A program made the translations under genes and the position numbers. The notes beneath the pieces were generated by a model. It was given only the letters and a program-made list of their open reading frames with translations. It had not been told where the DNA came from and did not search any database. Below are positions 1 through 8,807 of a stretch of DNA of 64,000 bases, piece after piece. The stretch is from an uncultured Parabacteroides sp. (lineage in GTDB: Bacteria > Bacteroidota > Bacteroidia > Bacteroidales > Tannerellaceae). The first letter of the stretch is position 1; every line of letters starts with the position of its first letter. The stretch lies in the NCBI GenBank assembly GCA_937894065.1, contig CALCST010000025.1, positions 1-64,000 on the forward strand. The letters are read 5' to 3'.

Positions 1-1962
1 GTCAAACACAACAGTCTTCTCCTCTCCTGCTGCCAATTCAACAGGCTGATTGAACACCACATCACCAATCTTACCTTCAAGAACACCTTTCACTGCAGCA
101 GCATCGTGGTTCTTGACGATAACCTCAGCTGTAAGTTTTGCAGAAGTTGTATCTGGCAAAGGCAATACAGTTTCCACCAATGGGTCAGCCACCGTAACCT
201 TACCTGTTGTAGTAAGTTTCACATCATTCCAGATACCGATGTTACGTCCGCGCATTGTAGGAATCCAGTCCCAACCGATAGTAGCATGGAACGTAGGATT
301 ATCCGCACCAAGGATACCACCGTTGAAGTCCGTACTTTGTTTGTTCTTTTCCTTGATTGCGCCGATATGGTTATTCTTTATAATCTCAACGGCAACAACA
401 TTCTTGCCGGCAACAATAGCGTCAGTTACATCAAACTTGCCACGCATAAATGCACCTTCAATTCTGCCAACCTGTTTTCCGTTGAGATAAACATTAGCCT
501 TCCAGTTGATACCGTCGAAGTTCAGAAACACACGTTCTTTCTTGAAATCTGCAGGAACTTCAAATTCATCACGATACCAGAAATTAGAATAGAAGAATGA
601 TTCGGAAATATTGAGCTGATTATCCGCATAATTCGGATTAGGCACAGCACCGACATTTACATAACTGCTCAACACAGTTCCCGGAACAGTTGCCACAATC
701 CAATTCTGAGGATTGAAATTAGCTGTAGAGATTTCCTCACCTTTAGCAGTCACTTCAGATGCACGCTGCAATTTCCAGTTACCGCCTGAAAGAACAATCT
801 CACCGTTTGCCGCAGCAGGCTGAGCAACAGGCTGAGCCTTCAAACCGCCCTTACCCATCACTTCCATTTCACTCAGAACATAATGGCCTTCGCCGGCAGG
901 CTGTTCCATCAACACTCTCACATAGCGGGCATTACCCTTAACAGCTATTTCGTCAGTCAAAGATTCACCGCCTGGCAACTCTGCCACATCATTCCACTGC
1001 TTAGCATCGTTCGAAGTCTGGATTTTACCTTTTGAAGCCTTGTTTACCCAGTGCAAAACCACTTTGTCAAATGAAGAAACACTGCCCAAGTCAACATATA
1101 TCCATTCCTGCTTGTCAGTTTCACTCATCCAAGCGCTGCTATAGAACTGCGAAGGTTTCATTTCCACAATATCATTCTGATAAAGGAAATTCATATCCAT
1201 AAGAGTCCAGTATGCAGCACCTGCCATTTTGAAGCAAACACGATAATAAGAGTAATCACCTGTTTTATCAAGACTGATAGTCTGATCGATAATTCTTACA
1301 GGAAGATCACCTTTTTCGCTCTGCTTGTTAGGGTCAGAATGCATTTTATATGAAGAAGCCTTTCCCGGCAGACCGCTTCCGCTTGATTTGCCCAGTTCTT
1401 CCCAAGTCTTACCGTCGTTCGAACCCTGGCAAATAATTTCATAACCTTTATTTGCCTTAGCTGCATCATATGCAACCGAACCACGCATATAAACCTGGTC
1501 AGCCTTCTTGCTGTAATTATTCAGAGAGAACTGGAAATAAGTATCCTCGCCAACAGTGATATTACGTGAATAAGGACCTTGGTCAATCATCCATTCACGC
1601 TCACGGCGTGGCTTTTCGCCATCAGGAGTAATCAAATCCAAATACTGTGGTTGCTTGTCAGTGATAACACCATCGGTCACAAGCTGTGCCACAAGATTAT
1701 AGTCATGACTTGATGACTGATACGCCGCACGAAGCAATGCTATATTACGATATGTATCATCTGGTTTCAGCTCAGGAGAAAAATCCTCAGAAGGATTTCC
1801 TGGATAATGACCAATACCACGAGTGTAGTAATCAGAACGTTCGAAAGATTCTGTCGACGCTCCAGCTCCCGTACAACTCCAGAACATGGCAGCAGTTGCT
1901 GTTGCCAGTCCGCATAGAGTAAGCACACGAGTCAGTTTTTTCGTTTCAATTTTTGCCTTCAT
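1..1962 (-). CDS. Glycoside hydrolase family 2 lipoprotein with F5/8-type (discoidin-like) domains, C-terminus cut by window edge
   Basis: The reading frame is open from an ATG at 1962-1960 to base 1, giving 654 residues; the rest, including the catalytic barrel, lies outside. The N-terminus has a basic, hydrophobic signal ending in a lipobox (FWSC, Cys near residue 30), so a lipoprotein is expected. About residues 130-420 look like two F5/8-type C carbohydrate-binding modules (for example a YVRVLME strand). From about residue 440 the GH2 sugar-binding fold begins (FWYRDEFEVP, then FLNFDGINWKANVYLNG), with the IGWDW-x7-IGIW stretch typical of exo-beta-glucosaminidase/mannosidase-like GH2 enzymes. 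It is divergent from the GH3 gene at 2410, suggesting joint glycan breakdown. Substrate specificity cannot be read without the catalytic domain. Confidence 0.85.
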   Translation of the reverse strand, partial: MKAKIETKKLTRVLTLCGLATATAAMFWSCTGAGASTESFERSDYYTRGIGHYPGNPSEDFSPELKPDDTYRNIALLRAAYQSSSHDYNLVAQLVTDGVITDKQPQYLDLITPDGEKPRREREWMIDQGPYSRNITVGEDTYFQFSLNNYSKKADQVYMRGSVAYDAAKANKGYEIICQGSNDGKTWEELGKSSGSGLPGKASSYKMHSDPNKQSEKGDLPVRIIDQTISLDKTGDYSYYRVCFKMAGAAYWTLMDMNFLYQNDIVEMKPSQFYSSAWMSETDKQEWIYVDLGSVSSFDKVVLHWVNKASKGKIQTSNDAKQWNDVAELPGGESLTDEIAVKGNARYVRVLMEQPAGEGHYVLSEMEVMGKGGLKAQPVAQPAAANGEIVLSGGNWKLQRASEVTAKGEEISTANFNPQNWIVATVPGTVLSSYVNVGAVPNPNYADNQLNISESFFYSNFWYRDEFEVPADFKKERVFLNFDGINWKANVYLNGKQVGRIEGAFMRGKFDVTDAIVAGKNVVAVEIIKNNHIGAIKEKNKQSTDFNGGILGADNPTFHATIGWDWIPTMRGRNIGIWNDVKLTTTGKVTVADPLVETVLPLPDTTSAKLTAEVIVKNHDAAAVKGVLEGKIGDVVFNQPVELAAGEEKTVVFD

Positions 1963-2409
1963 TATATATAAATATGTTGTAATCCACTGATTATTTGTTT
2001 TCCATGTTCTGCAAAAATACATATAAGAAACGGACTATTAAATAATTTAACAAAAAACTTTTCCAGTTTTGCTTTTGAGAGGCGCAAAATATTTTGTGGT
2101 ATAATTCAAATAAGCCATAAAGGGGAGAAACATATATAGGAGGATGTTGTAAAACTAAATATTGAATTTAGAAACTTACAATTTGAAATTTATCAATAAG
2201 TTTCAGACAACAACGAACATTTTTTGGCTGAAGGCCTTAAATTAAACAACACTTCCATATATATCGCAAAAATAATTGCGAATATCTACCTAATACAATT
2301 TTTTTAATTAGCTTTGTAACAGACAAATATATTTATTTTCGAGAGCAACTTAATATATAATATACAATAAGCCTTATTGTAGAAACAACAAGAATTAAAG
2401 TCTAATAAT
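1963..2409. other. Divergent intergenic region between two glycoside hydrolases
   Basis: No gene is visible in this 447-base AT-rich stretch. On the plus strand TAGCTTTG (2309-2316) fits the Bacteroides -7 box for the GH3 gene, leaving a leader of about 87 nt; no good -33 TTTG precedes it. On the minus strand a TATTTTTG match about 50 bases before the GH2 start could serve that gene. A perfect 19-base palindrome lies at 2363-2381. Confidence 0.5.
2363..2381. promoter_or_regulatory. Perfect 19-bp palindrome in the GH3 leader
   Basis: TACAATAAG-C-CTTATTGTA is a perfect inverted repeat with a one-base centre. It sits about 40 bases downstream of the probable transcription start and 29 bases before the GH3 ATG. 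It could be an operator for a dimeric repressor or a weak RNA hairpin; no partner regulator is identifiable nearby. Confidence 0.35.
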
Positions 2410-5016
2410 ATGAAAATGAAACATCTAACCGTAGCCGCTTTCACAGCGCTACTGATGGTATCTTGCGACAACAACAAGCAAGATTATCCTTTTAGAAATC
2501 CGGACCTCTCCACAGAAGAAAGAGTCCAGGATTTGCTCAGCCGACTGACACCGGAAGAAAAAATCGGCCAAATGATGAACCAGACACCGGCAATCGAAAG
2601 ACTCGGTATTCCGGAATACGACTGGTGGAACGAAGCCCTGCACGGAGTTGCGCGCGCAGGAAAAGCAACCGTTTTCCCTCAGGCAATTGCCCTGGCTGCC
2701 ACATTCAACGATTCTGATGTGTATGAAAGCTTCGATATGATCAGCGACGAAGCCCGCGCGAAATACCACCAATATCAGAAAGACAAAGAATACGACAGAT
2801 ACAAAGGTCTTACTTTCTGGACTCCGAATATCAACATATTCCGCGATCCACGCTGGGGCCGCGGTATGGAAACCTATGGAGAAGACCCATATCTTACATC
2901 ACGCATGGGTGTTGCCGTTGTAAAAGGTCTGCAAGGCAATGACCCGAAATATTTCAAGACTCACGCCTGTGCAAAACATTATGCCGTTCACAGCGGTCCG
3001 GAATGGAACAGACATGAATATAATGCCGAAGCCACTCCACGCGACCTGTGGACAACCTATCTGCCAGCCTTCGAAGCCTTGGTAAAAGAAGCCGATGTTC
3101 AGGAAGTGATGTGTGCCTACAACCGTTTTGAAGGAAAACCTTGCTGCAGCAGCGACAAACTCCTGATTGACATCCTGAGAAACGGATGGGGCTATGAAGA
3201 TATTATCCTTTCCGACTGCGGTGCCATAGATGATTTCTGGCAGAAAGACAAAAATACTCCACGACACGAAACTCACCCTGATGCAGAAAGCGCTTCTGCC
3301 GACGCTGTATTGAGCGGCACAGACCTTGAGTGTGGCGGCAGCTACCGCTCATTAATAAAAGCCCTTGAAGACGGAAAAATCCAGGAAAAAGACTTGGATG
3401 TTTCATTGACTCGCCTGCTTAAAGGAAGATTCGAACTCGGTATGTTCGACCCGGACGAAAGAGTTCCTTTCTCAAAAATTCCATACAGCGTTGTGGAAAG
3501 CAAGGAACACGTGGCAAAAGCTTTGGACATGGCAAGACAAAGTATGGTGTTGCTCAAGAACAAAAACAACACTCTCCCATTGAGCAAGAATCTTAAGAAA
3601 ATCGCCGTAGTCGGTCCTAATGCCGCAGATTCAACTATGCTTTGGGCAAACTACAACGGATTCCCAACAAAAACAACAACTATTCTTGAAGGAATCAGAA
3701 ACAAAATGCCTAATGCCGAAGTAGTTTACGAACTTGGCTGTAACCACACCGCCAACTTCGTGATGGAAGATTTGGGAAACAACATCACAAGCGAAAACGG
3801 TCAAGGTCTGAAATCTGAATTCTACAACAACACAGAATTCAACGGCACTCCGGTATATACAGGTCTTGCAAAAGAACTTCACTACACAACCGGCGGCAAC
3901 ACACAGTTTGCTCCAAACGTAAATCTGACAGATTTCTCGGCAAGATTTACAGGAACATTCAAATCACCGGTAAGCGGAGATGTCGAATTCTCAATTTCGG
4001 GCAACGACGGATTCCGCCTGTTCATCGGAGATGAAAAAGTTGCAGAAGTTTGGGGCAACGAATACGGCGCATCAAAATCTTATATCCTTAAAGCAGAAGA
4101 AGGAAAAGAATATCCGGTCAAAATAGAATATATGCAGAAAAAAGGTTCTGCAGATTTGAATTTCTCTGTTGCTGTCCGTAAAGATGTAAACTATGCAGCC
4201 ACAACAGATAAAGTAAAAGACGCAGACGTGATTATCTTCGTCGGCGGTATTTCCCCACGTCTCGAAGGCGAAGAAATGCCTGTTGACGCTGAAGGATTCA
4301 AGAAAGGCGACCGTCTGAACATTGAGATTCCGAAAGTTCAGCGTGAAATGGTGAAAGCACTGAAAGCAACAGGCAAGCCGGTTGTTTACGTTGTCTGCAC
4401 CGGCAGCGCCCTGGCTTTGAACTGGGAAAATGACAATCTTGACGCAATCCTCAACGCTTGGTATGGCGGTCAGGAAGGCGGAACTGCTGTCGCAGATATT
4501 CTGTTCGGCGATTACAACCCTGGCGGAAGACTTCCTGTCACTTTCTACAAGTCTGTTGACCAGTTGCCGGACTTCGAAGATTATAGCATGAAAGGCCGCA
4601 CATACAGATATTTCACTCAAGAGCCTCTGTATCCTTTCGGTTATGGTTTGAGTTATACAAGCTTCGACTACAAGAATGCGAAACTTTCTGCCAACCAAAT
4701 TTCAAAAGATCAGTCTGTAACCATCACATTTGAAATCACAAACACTGGTAAATTGGATGGCGACGAAGTTGCTCAGATTTATATCAAGAACCCTAACGAC
4801 CCTGAAGCACCAATCAAGTCATTGCAGGGATTCAAGAGGGTTCATATCAAAGCCGGCGAAACTCAAAGCTTGAGCTTCACTCTTGAGCCGAAAGCTTTCT
4901 GGTCATTCAACGACGATACTCAGGTTATGGAAGTAAGAAATGGCAAATACCAGATTCTTTACGGTAAATCTTCTGCTGACAAGGATTTGAAGTCTTTGAC
5001 TGTAGAGATAAAATAA
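2410..5016 (+). CDS. Glycoside hydrolase family 3 beta-glycosidase (xylosidase/glucosidase type) with PA14 insert, lipoprotein
   Basis: The 868-residue product starts with a lipoprotein signal (LLMVSC, Cys19). The GH3 N-terminal barrel covers about residues 35-340, with FRDPRWGRGMETYGEDP, the KH motif (CAKHYAVHSGP) and the nucleophile Asp269 in ILSDCGAID. The alpha/beta C-terminal domain starts near 375 and is interrupted by a PA14 module (about 465-600). A fibronectin-III-like domain ends the protein. The CSSDKLLIDILRNGWG and SDCGAI stretches resemble beta-xylosidase/alpha-arabinosidase GH3 members such as Xyl3A of Prevotella, so pentose release is plausible but unproven. It is transcribed alone, with a strong hairpin terminator after it, and divergent from the GH2 lipoprotein. 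Confidence 0.92.
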   Translation: MKMKHLTVAAFTALLMVSCDNNKQDYPFRNPDLSTEERVQDLLSRLTPEEKIGQMMNQTPAIERLGIPEYDWWNEALHGVARAGKATVFPQAIALAATFNDSDVYESFDMISDEARAKYHQYQKDKEYDRYKGLTFWTPNINIFRDPRWGRGMETYGEDPYLTSRMGVAVVKGLQGNDPKYFKTHACAKHYAVHSGPEWNRHEYNAEATPRDLWTTYLPAFEALVKEADVQEVMCAYNRFEGKPCCSSDKLLIDILRNGWGYEDIILSDCGAIDDFWQKDKNTPRHETHPDAESASADAVLSGTDLECGGSYRSLIKALEDGKIQEKDLDVSLTRLLKGRFELGMFDPDERVPFSKIPYSVVESKEHVAKALDMARQSMVLLKNKNNTLPLSKNLKKIAVVGPNAADSTMLWANYNGFPTKTTTILEGIRNKMPNAEVVYELGCNHTANFVMEDLGNNITSENGQGLKSEFYNNTEFNGTPVYTGLAKELHYTTGGNTQFAPNVNLTDFSARFTGTFKSPVSGDVEFSISGNDGFRLFIGDEKVAEVWGNEYGASKSYILKAEEGKEYPVKIEYMQKKGSADLNFSVAVRKDVNYAATTDKVKDADVIIFVGGISPRLEGEEMPVDAEGFKKGDRLNIEIPKVQREMVKALKATGKPVVYVVCTGSALALNWENDNLDAILNAWYGGQEGGTAVADILFGDYNPGGRLPVTFYKSVDQLPDFEDYSMKGRTYRYFTQEPLYPFGYGLSYTSFDYKNAKLSANQISKDQSVTITFEITNTGKLDGDEVAQIYIKNPNDPEAPIKSLQGFKRVHIKAGETQSLSFTLEPKAFWSFNDDTQVMEVRNGKYQILYGKSSADKDLKSLTVEIK

Positions 5017-5061
5017 ACGTCAGCATATATTATAAAAAAGATGCCGACGTTCCTTAAGAAA

Positions 5062-5100
5062 GATGCCGATGTTTTGATGTAAATGTCGGCATCCTTTTTT
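5062..5100 (+). terminator. Rho-independent terminator of the GH3 gene
   Basis: GATGCCGATGTTT pairs with AAATGTCGGCATC around a short loop, and six T residues follow. A second GATGCCGACGTT copy just upstream (5040-5051) could form an alternative stem. Confidence 0.8.
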
Positions 5101-5154
5101 ATGAAAAATACAGACCGTAATTATTATAAAATATATATAGAAGTAATCAAACGT

Positions 5155-5220
5155 AGGACCGACCCCAATTACAAATATATACGGTCCCACGAACAATTAG
5201 GTCCGTATATATTTTTTTAA
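5155..5220. repeat. Inverted repeat, GTGGGGCCGTATATA family, copy 1 (degenerate)
   Basis: AAATATATACGG at 5172-5183 is the exact reverse complement of CCGTATATATTT at 5202-5213, preceded by GGACCGACCCC. It shares the GGACCGA-CCC and TATACGG-CCCACG words with copies at 23.4 and 47.3 kb. It lies between the convergent 3' ends of the GH3 and RluA-type genes. Confidence 0.7.
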
Positions 5221-5234
5221 ATTATAACTTCTTA

Positions 5235-5918
5235 TTAATCAATGCTTACACCCTCACCCAACGCCTTCCACAACTTATCATCAGGGATTGGTGCCACTAT
5301 ATGAATTGGAAGTTTGGAAACAGGATGAATGAAATCAGCGCTGCGGGAATGAAGGCTGATGCCGCCGTCGCGGTTAGAACGGTCGAAGCCATATTTCAAA
5401 TCGCCTTTTATCGGGCAACCCATTTTTGACAACTGGCAACGGATTTGATGATGACGGCCGGTTTTAAGGTCGATTTCCAAAAGATAATAATTATCAGACT
5501 TTGATATGACCTTATAGTGCAGGATGGCTTTCTTGGAATTGGGGCGTTCGGTGTCGTAGGCAAAGCTTTTGTTTTGCTTTTCGTTTCTGACAAGCCAGTT
5601 TACCAGCTCACCTTCTTCTTTTGGCGGACGGTTCTTCACAATAGCCCAATAGGTTTTCTTTACGCCTCCAACACGAAACATTTCGTTCAGACGCGAAAGT
5701 GCCTTGCTTGTTTTGGCAAATATGACAACTCCACTCACCGGACGGTCCAGACGATGGGTAACTCCAATAAAGACATTTCCGGGTTTGTTGTATTTTTCCT
5801 TAAGCCATTCCTTTACTATCTCGGACAGTGGCTTATCGCCTGTTTTGTCTCCCTGAACGATTTCGCGGCAAGTTTTGTTAACTGCTATTATATGATTGTC
5901 TTCGTAAATTACGTCCAT
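5235..5918 (-). CDS. RluA-family RNA pseudouridine synthase
   Basis: The 227-residue protein isomerises uridine to pseudouridine in rRNA or tRNA. The catalytic motif HRLDRPVSG is present with the invariant Asp58, followed by the TGRHHQIRCQL segment near residue 155 typical of RluA/RluC/RluD. There is no N-terminal S4 domain; the protein begins directly with DVIYEDNHIIAVNK, so this is a short, single-domain member. The target position cannot be deduced. Upstream lies a repeat-rich island (5932-6105) and then fabG on the same strand, so read-through from fabG is possible. Confidence 0.93.
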   Translation of the reverse strand: MDVIYEDNHIIAVNKTCREIVQGDKTGDKPLSEIVKEWLKEKYNKPGNVFIGVTHRLDRPVSGVVIFAKTSKALSRLNEMFRVGGVKKTYWAIVKNRPPKEEGELVNWLVRNEKQNKSFAYDTERPNSKKAILHYKVISKSDNYYLLEIDLKTGRHHQIRCQLSKMGCPIKGDLKYGFDRSNRDGGISLHSRSADFIHPVSKLPIHIVAPIPDDKLWKALGEGVSID

Positions 5919-5931
5919 TGAACTATAAAAT

Positions 5932-6105
5932 TAATAAGTTTCGCAAGCTCAACTTAAAAGTTGACAAGGCTTCAGAAACAAGTTGACAAGAATTTTTAAA
6001 CACAGAGACACAGAGAACACAGAGATTTTTTATTCAAAACTCTGAGGCCTCTGTGTTTGATTTTTCTGTTTAACACAAGTTGGGGACAACCTGCGAAACT
6101 TATTA
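5932..6105. repeat. 174-bp MITE-like island with 14-bp perfect terminal inverted repeats
   Basis: TAATAAGTTTCGCA (5932-5945) is the exact reverse complement of TGCGAAACTTATTA (6092-6105). Inside are two AGTTGACAAG-type decamers and a CACAGAG-rich inverted repeat (5999-6059). The right arm overlaps the fabG stop codon (TAA at 6105-6103). The opening words AAGTTTCG-AAGCTCAAC recur at 56.09 kb. No coding capacity. Confidence 0.7.
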
Positions 6106-6849
6106 CATATTCATACCACCATCAACCTGGATAACTTGTCCTGATACGTAAGAAGACATATCAGAAGCCAGGAATGTAGCGATGTTTGCAACATCTTCAG
6201 GAGTACCGCCACGGCGCAAAGGAATCTTCTTGCACCATTCTTCACGAACTTCTTCAGACAAAGCAGCTGTCATGTCTGTGATGATGAAGCCCGGGGCAAT
6301 AGCGTTTGCACGGATGCCGCGAGAACCCAATTCCTGAGCGATTGATTTAGCCAAACCAATCATACCTGCTTTTGAAGCTGAGTAGTTGCACTGTCCGGCA
6401 TTTCCATGAACACCAACAACAGAAGCCATGTTGATAATGCTTCCTGAGCGCTGTTTCATCATGATTGGAGTACATGCGTGGATAAAGTTGAACGCTGACT
6501 TAAGGTTTACATTCAACACTGCATCCCACTGTCCTTCGCTCATACGCATCATCAAACCGTCTTTTGTGATACCTGCGTTGTTTACAAGGATATCCACACG
6601 TCCGAAATCTTTAAGAATTTCAGCCACTACGTTATGAGTATCTTCAAAATTGGCTGCATTTGAAGCATAACCTTTTGCCTTTACTCCGTAAGCTTCAAGC
6701 TCTGCCTGAGTTGCCAAACCGTTTTCGTCGATCACCAAATCAGTAAAAGCTACGTTTGCTCCTTCAGAAGCGAACTTCAAAGCTACTGCCTTACCAATAC
6801 CGCGTGCAGCACCGGTAACAATGGCTACTTTTCCTTCTAATAGTTTCAT
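6103..6849 (-). CDS. fabG: 3-oxoacyl-[acyl-carrier-protein] reductase FabG
   Basis: This 248-residue short-chain dehydrogenase/reductase reduces 3-oxoacyl-ACP to 3-hydroxyacyl-ACP with NADPH in fatty acid elongation. Visible motifs are the cofactor loop TGAARGIG (residues 12-19), NNAG (90-93), and the catalytic Ser143, Tyr156 and Lys160 in YSASK. The length and the C-terminal YVSGQVIQVDGGM match FabG closely. It lies 284 bases downstream of a KAS III-like gene and a TetR regulator on the same strand, consistent with a fatty-acid gene group, although the repeat-rich gap may separate transcripts. Confidence 0.95.
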   Translation of the reverse strand: MKLLEGKVAIVTGAARGIGKAVALKFASEGANVAFTDLVIDENGLATQAELEAYGVKAKGYASNAANFEDTHNVVAEILKDFGRVDILVNNAGITKDGLMMRMSEGQWDAVLNVNLKSAFNFIHACTPIMMKQRSGSIINMASVVGVHGNAGQCNYSASKAGMIGLAKSIAQELGSRGIRANAIAPGFIITDMTAALSEEVREEWCKKIPLRRGGTPEDVANIATFLASDMSSYVSGQVIQVDGGMNM

Positions 6850-6903
6850 GATTATCTTTTTTTACTTGATTTCGCGAGTTGGGGTGTTGCAAATTTATGT
6901 TAG

Positions 6904-7076
6904 ATATGTGTTTTTTTAGTAGTCAAGGAGTTAAGTAGTCAAGGAGTCAAGGAGAAATATTTTTTTCCTGTAGCCTTGTCAACTCGTCAACTTGTTTACT
7001 TGTCAACTAACAAAAAAACTCTGCGGCTTTGTGCCTCTGTGTTTGATGTTTTGCAAACCTTCTTGCGAAACCTGGT
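6904..7076. repeat. Composite repeat island: AGTCAAGG octamers, TTGTCAACTTG decamers and a CTCTGTG element
   Basis: 6920-6954 is an octamer run (AGTCAAGG, AGTTAAGT, AGTCAAGG, AGTCAAGG). 6971-7007 holds TTGTCAACTCG, TCAACTTG and ACTTGTCAACT units. 7015-7050 (AAAACTCTGCGGC to CTCTGTGTTTGAT) closely matches 6037-6063 in the previous island, and TTGCGAAACC at 7062-7071 echoes its right end. It fills the gap between the KAS III-like gene and fabG. Confidence 0.65.
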
Positions 7077-7133
7077 TTATTTAATAAAAATTTATTTCTG
7101 TGTTATACTGTTCCGGATTTATGCCTCAGTTTC

Positions 7134-8078
7134 TCAACATTTGATAAGGCAAGCACCGGTTGAATAGCCTCCACCAAAAACTGTAAGGGCTACCAAGTCA
7201 CCTTTCTTGAAGTTTTCAGCATTCTGAGCATACACCAAAGCTGAGCTTACGGAACCAGTATTGCCAAGTTCTTCGATATTGTGAAGGAACTTTTCCTCCG
7301 GCAAATTAAGCTGCTTAGCGATGTTCGACATAATACGCATATTTGCCTGGTGACCGATGAAATAGCTCAAATCATCAAATGTATAGTTGTTCTTTTCCAA
7401 CAGATATAATACATTCTTAGGCATATATGTGCAAGCCTGCATGAACACGTCACGACCTTCAGGCATCATGATACCGCCATCGCGAGGACGAAGATGCACA
7501 GCCTGAGGAGCTTTTGGAAGATAGCCCAAGCCCTGAGTGTAAACATCAAGCACTTCGGCATCGCTGTCTGTCACTCTTTCTTTTGAGATAAAGAAAGCTG
7601 CGGCTGCGTCGCCCCACAAATGTCCGGCTTTCGGGTCTGTTTCATTTGAATATGCAGAATTTTTGTCTGCGCCAAGAATCAATGCTTTTGTAGCCTTGCC
7701 CATTGCAAAATATCCTTCTACAACTTCAAGAGCGTTGATAAATGACGAACAAGCTGATGAAAGATACAATGCCTTTGCGTTTGTTATATTAAACTCGTAC
7801 TGCGCGTTGTGAGCTGCAGTGGCAACTGTATCATATGGTGAATAGGATGCTGAAATAATCAAATCCACCTCTGTTATATCATACGGCAGTTTTGGAAGAG
7901 CATTTCTAATGGCAGCCATGCTCATTGTGTTGATATTCTCCTCCGGTTTTGCCTTCGAACGGGTACGAATTCCCGTGCGCTGCTCTATCCATTCACTGGT
8001 TAGCCCATTCAATTCTAAAAAATGTTGGTTATCGACCCGGTCTTCAGGTACATAATAACCTGTTGCGTTCACATACAT
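7134..8078 (-). CDS. 3-oxoacyl-ACP synthase III-like (KAS III/FabH family) condensing enzyme
   Basis: The 314-residue thiolase-fold protein has the KAS III catalytic triad: Cys110 in SSACSSF, His243 in GHQAN and Asn273 in GNTGS. KAS III enzymes condense acetyl-CoA or other acyl-CoA with malonyl-ACP to start fatty acid synthesis. The sequence is a divergent member rather than a textbook FabH, so a specialised acyl priming role is possible. It follows the TetR gene by 15 bases and precedes fabG, suggesting a regulated lipid locus. The chosen start (MYVNATGYYVPE) matches the usual family N-terminus. Confidence 0.87.
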   Translation of the reverse strand: MYVNATGYYVPEDRVDNQHFLELNGLTSEWIEQRTGIRTRSKAKPEENINTMSMAAIRNALPKLPYDITEVDLIISASYSPYDTVATAAHNAQYEFNITNAKALYLSSACSSFINALEVVEGYFAMGKATKALILGADKNSAYSNETDPKAGHLWGDAAAAFFISKERVTDSDAEVLDVYTQGLGYLPKAPQAVHLRPRDGGIMMPEGRDVFMQACTYMPKNVLYLLEKNNYTFDDLSYFIGHQANMRIMSNIAKQLNLPEEKFLHNIEELGNTGSVSSALVYAQNAENFKKGDLVALTVFGGGYSTGACLIKC

Positions 8079-8093
8079 TACGTCTTCTAGTTA

Positions 8094-8687
8094 TTACTTT
8101 ATCTTTATACCGTTAAAGATAAGATTTATTACATTATCTCTTCTTTTTATTCTTTTACTTATACTGTCGCCCATCACGCCTCTGATGTATGGTACTTCAA
8201 GTCCTTTCAAAGCATGATGCAGCACCAGTGCTGTTATCTCGGTGTCGGGCATGGAAAAGATGCCTTCCTTGACTCCGTCGTCCAATATATTTTTAAGCAA
8301 TTTTACTTCAAGAACATCGAAATCCTTACGTACTTTTTCTACTCTCCAGATATCTCTGAAAAAAGTGGCACGCAACGTTCCGTTCCTGAACACCAAAGCC
8401 TTGATTGCATCCAATCTGGTGTATATAAATGTTATCAGTTTCTCATCGGCTGGCAATGTTTTTTCTGAAACATCCATAAGAACACGATGCAACTGTGACA
8501 ATTCAGACTCAACAACTGCCAGATATATTTCATTCTTATTCTTGAAATATGTATAGAGTGTACGTCTGCCTTTGCCCGAAGCTTGTGCAATATCGTTCAT
8601 TGTTATATTATCGACTCCCATGCGGGCAAACAACTGTCTGGCCACATCAACTAACATGTCACGTGTTTTTGAAACTGTCATCGGCAT
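8094..8687 (-). CDS. TetR/AcrR-family transcriptional regulator
   Basis: The 197-residue protein has an N-terminal TetR helix-turn-helix (about residues 10-55: ARQLFARMGVDNITMNDIAQASGKGRRTLYTYFKNK) and a variable C-terminal ligand/dimer domain with no recognisable ligand signature. It is the first gene of a likely operon with the KAS III-like gene 15 bases downstream, which suggests control of fatty-acid metabolism, perhaps with an acyl-CoA ligand (inference). A TATTTTTG box at 8719-8726 (minus strand) is a plausible -7 element. A second in-frame Met three codons in could also be the start. Confidence 0.88.
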   Translation of the reverse strand: MPMTVSKTRDMLVDVARQLFARMGVDNITMNDIAQASGKGRRTLYTYFKNKNEIYLAVVESELSQLHRVLMDVSEKTLPADEKLITFIYTRLDAIKALVFRNGTLRATFFRDIWRVEKVRKDFDVLEVKLLKNILDDGVKEGIFSMPDTEITALVLHHALKGLEVPYIRGVMGDSISKRIKRRDNVINLIFNGIKIK

Positions 8688-8776
8688 TACTATTGCACAA
8701 TTTTATTCATTTTGCGCACAAAAATATGGAAAAAAGCTGGTATTTACCAAGTGTTACAAAAAAAACTTGCAAAATA

Positions 8777-8807
8777 TTTGCAGATTTGAAAAAAGTTCAT
8801 ACCTTTG
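8777..8807 (+). promoter_or_regulatory. Consensus Bacteroides promoter of initiator tRNA copy 1
   Basis: TTTG (8777-8780), a 19-base spacer, then TACCTTTG (8800-8807) match the Bacteroides primary-sigma consensus TTTG-N19-TAnnTTTG exactly. The tRNA starts 31 bases after the -7 box. Confidence 0.85.

Noticed and set aside
106..600. Open frame of 164 codons on the plus strand
   Set aside because: It is antisense to the clearly coding GH2 gene and has a Cys-, His- and Ser-rich translation with no family resemblance.
2449..4698. Several open frames antisense to the GH3 gene
   Set aside because: They mirror the codon pattern of the GH3 gene and show no domain, start signal or conservation features.
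1..5016. Polysaccharide utilisation locus
   Set aside because: Two exported glycosidases are present but no SusC/SusD pair, hybrid two-component system or ECF sigma/anti-sigma pair is seen within the window; it may continue to the left.
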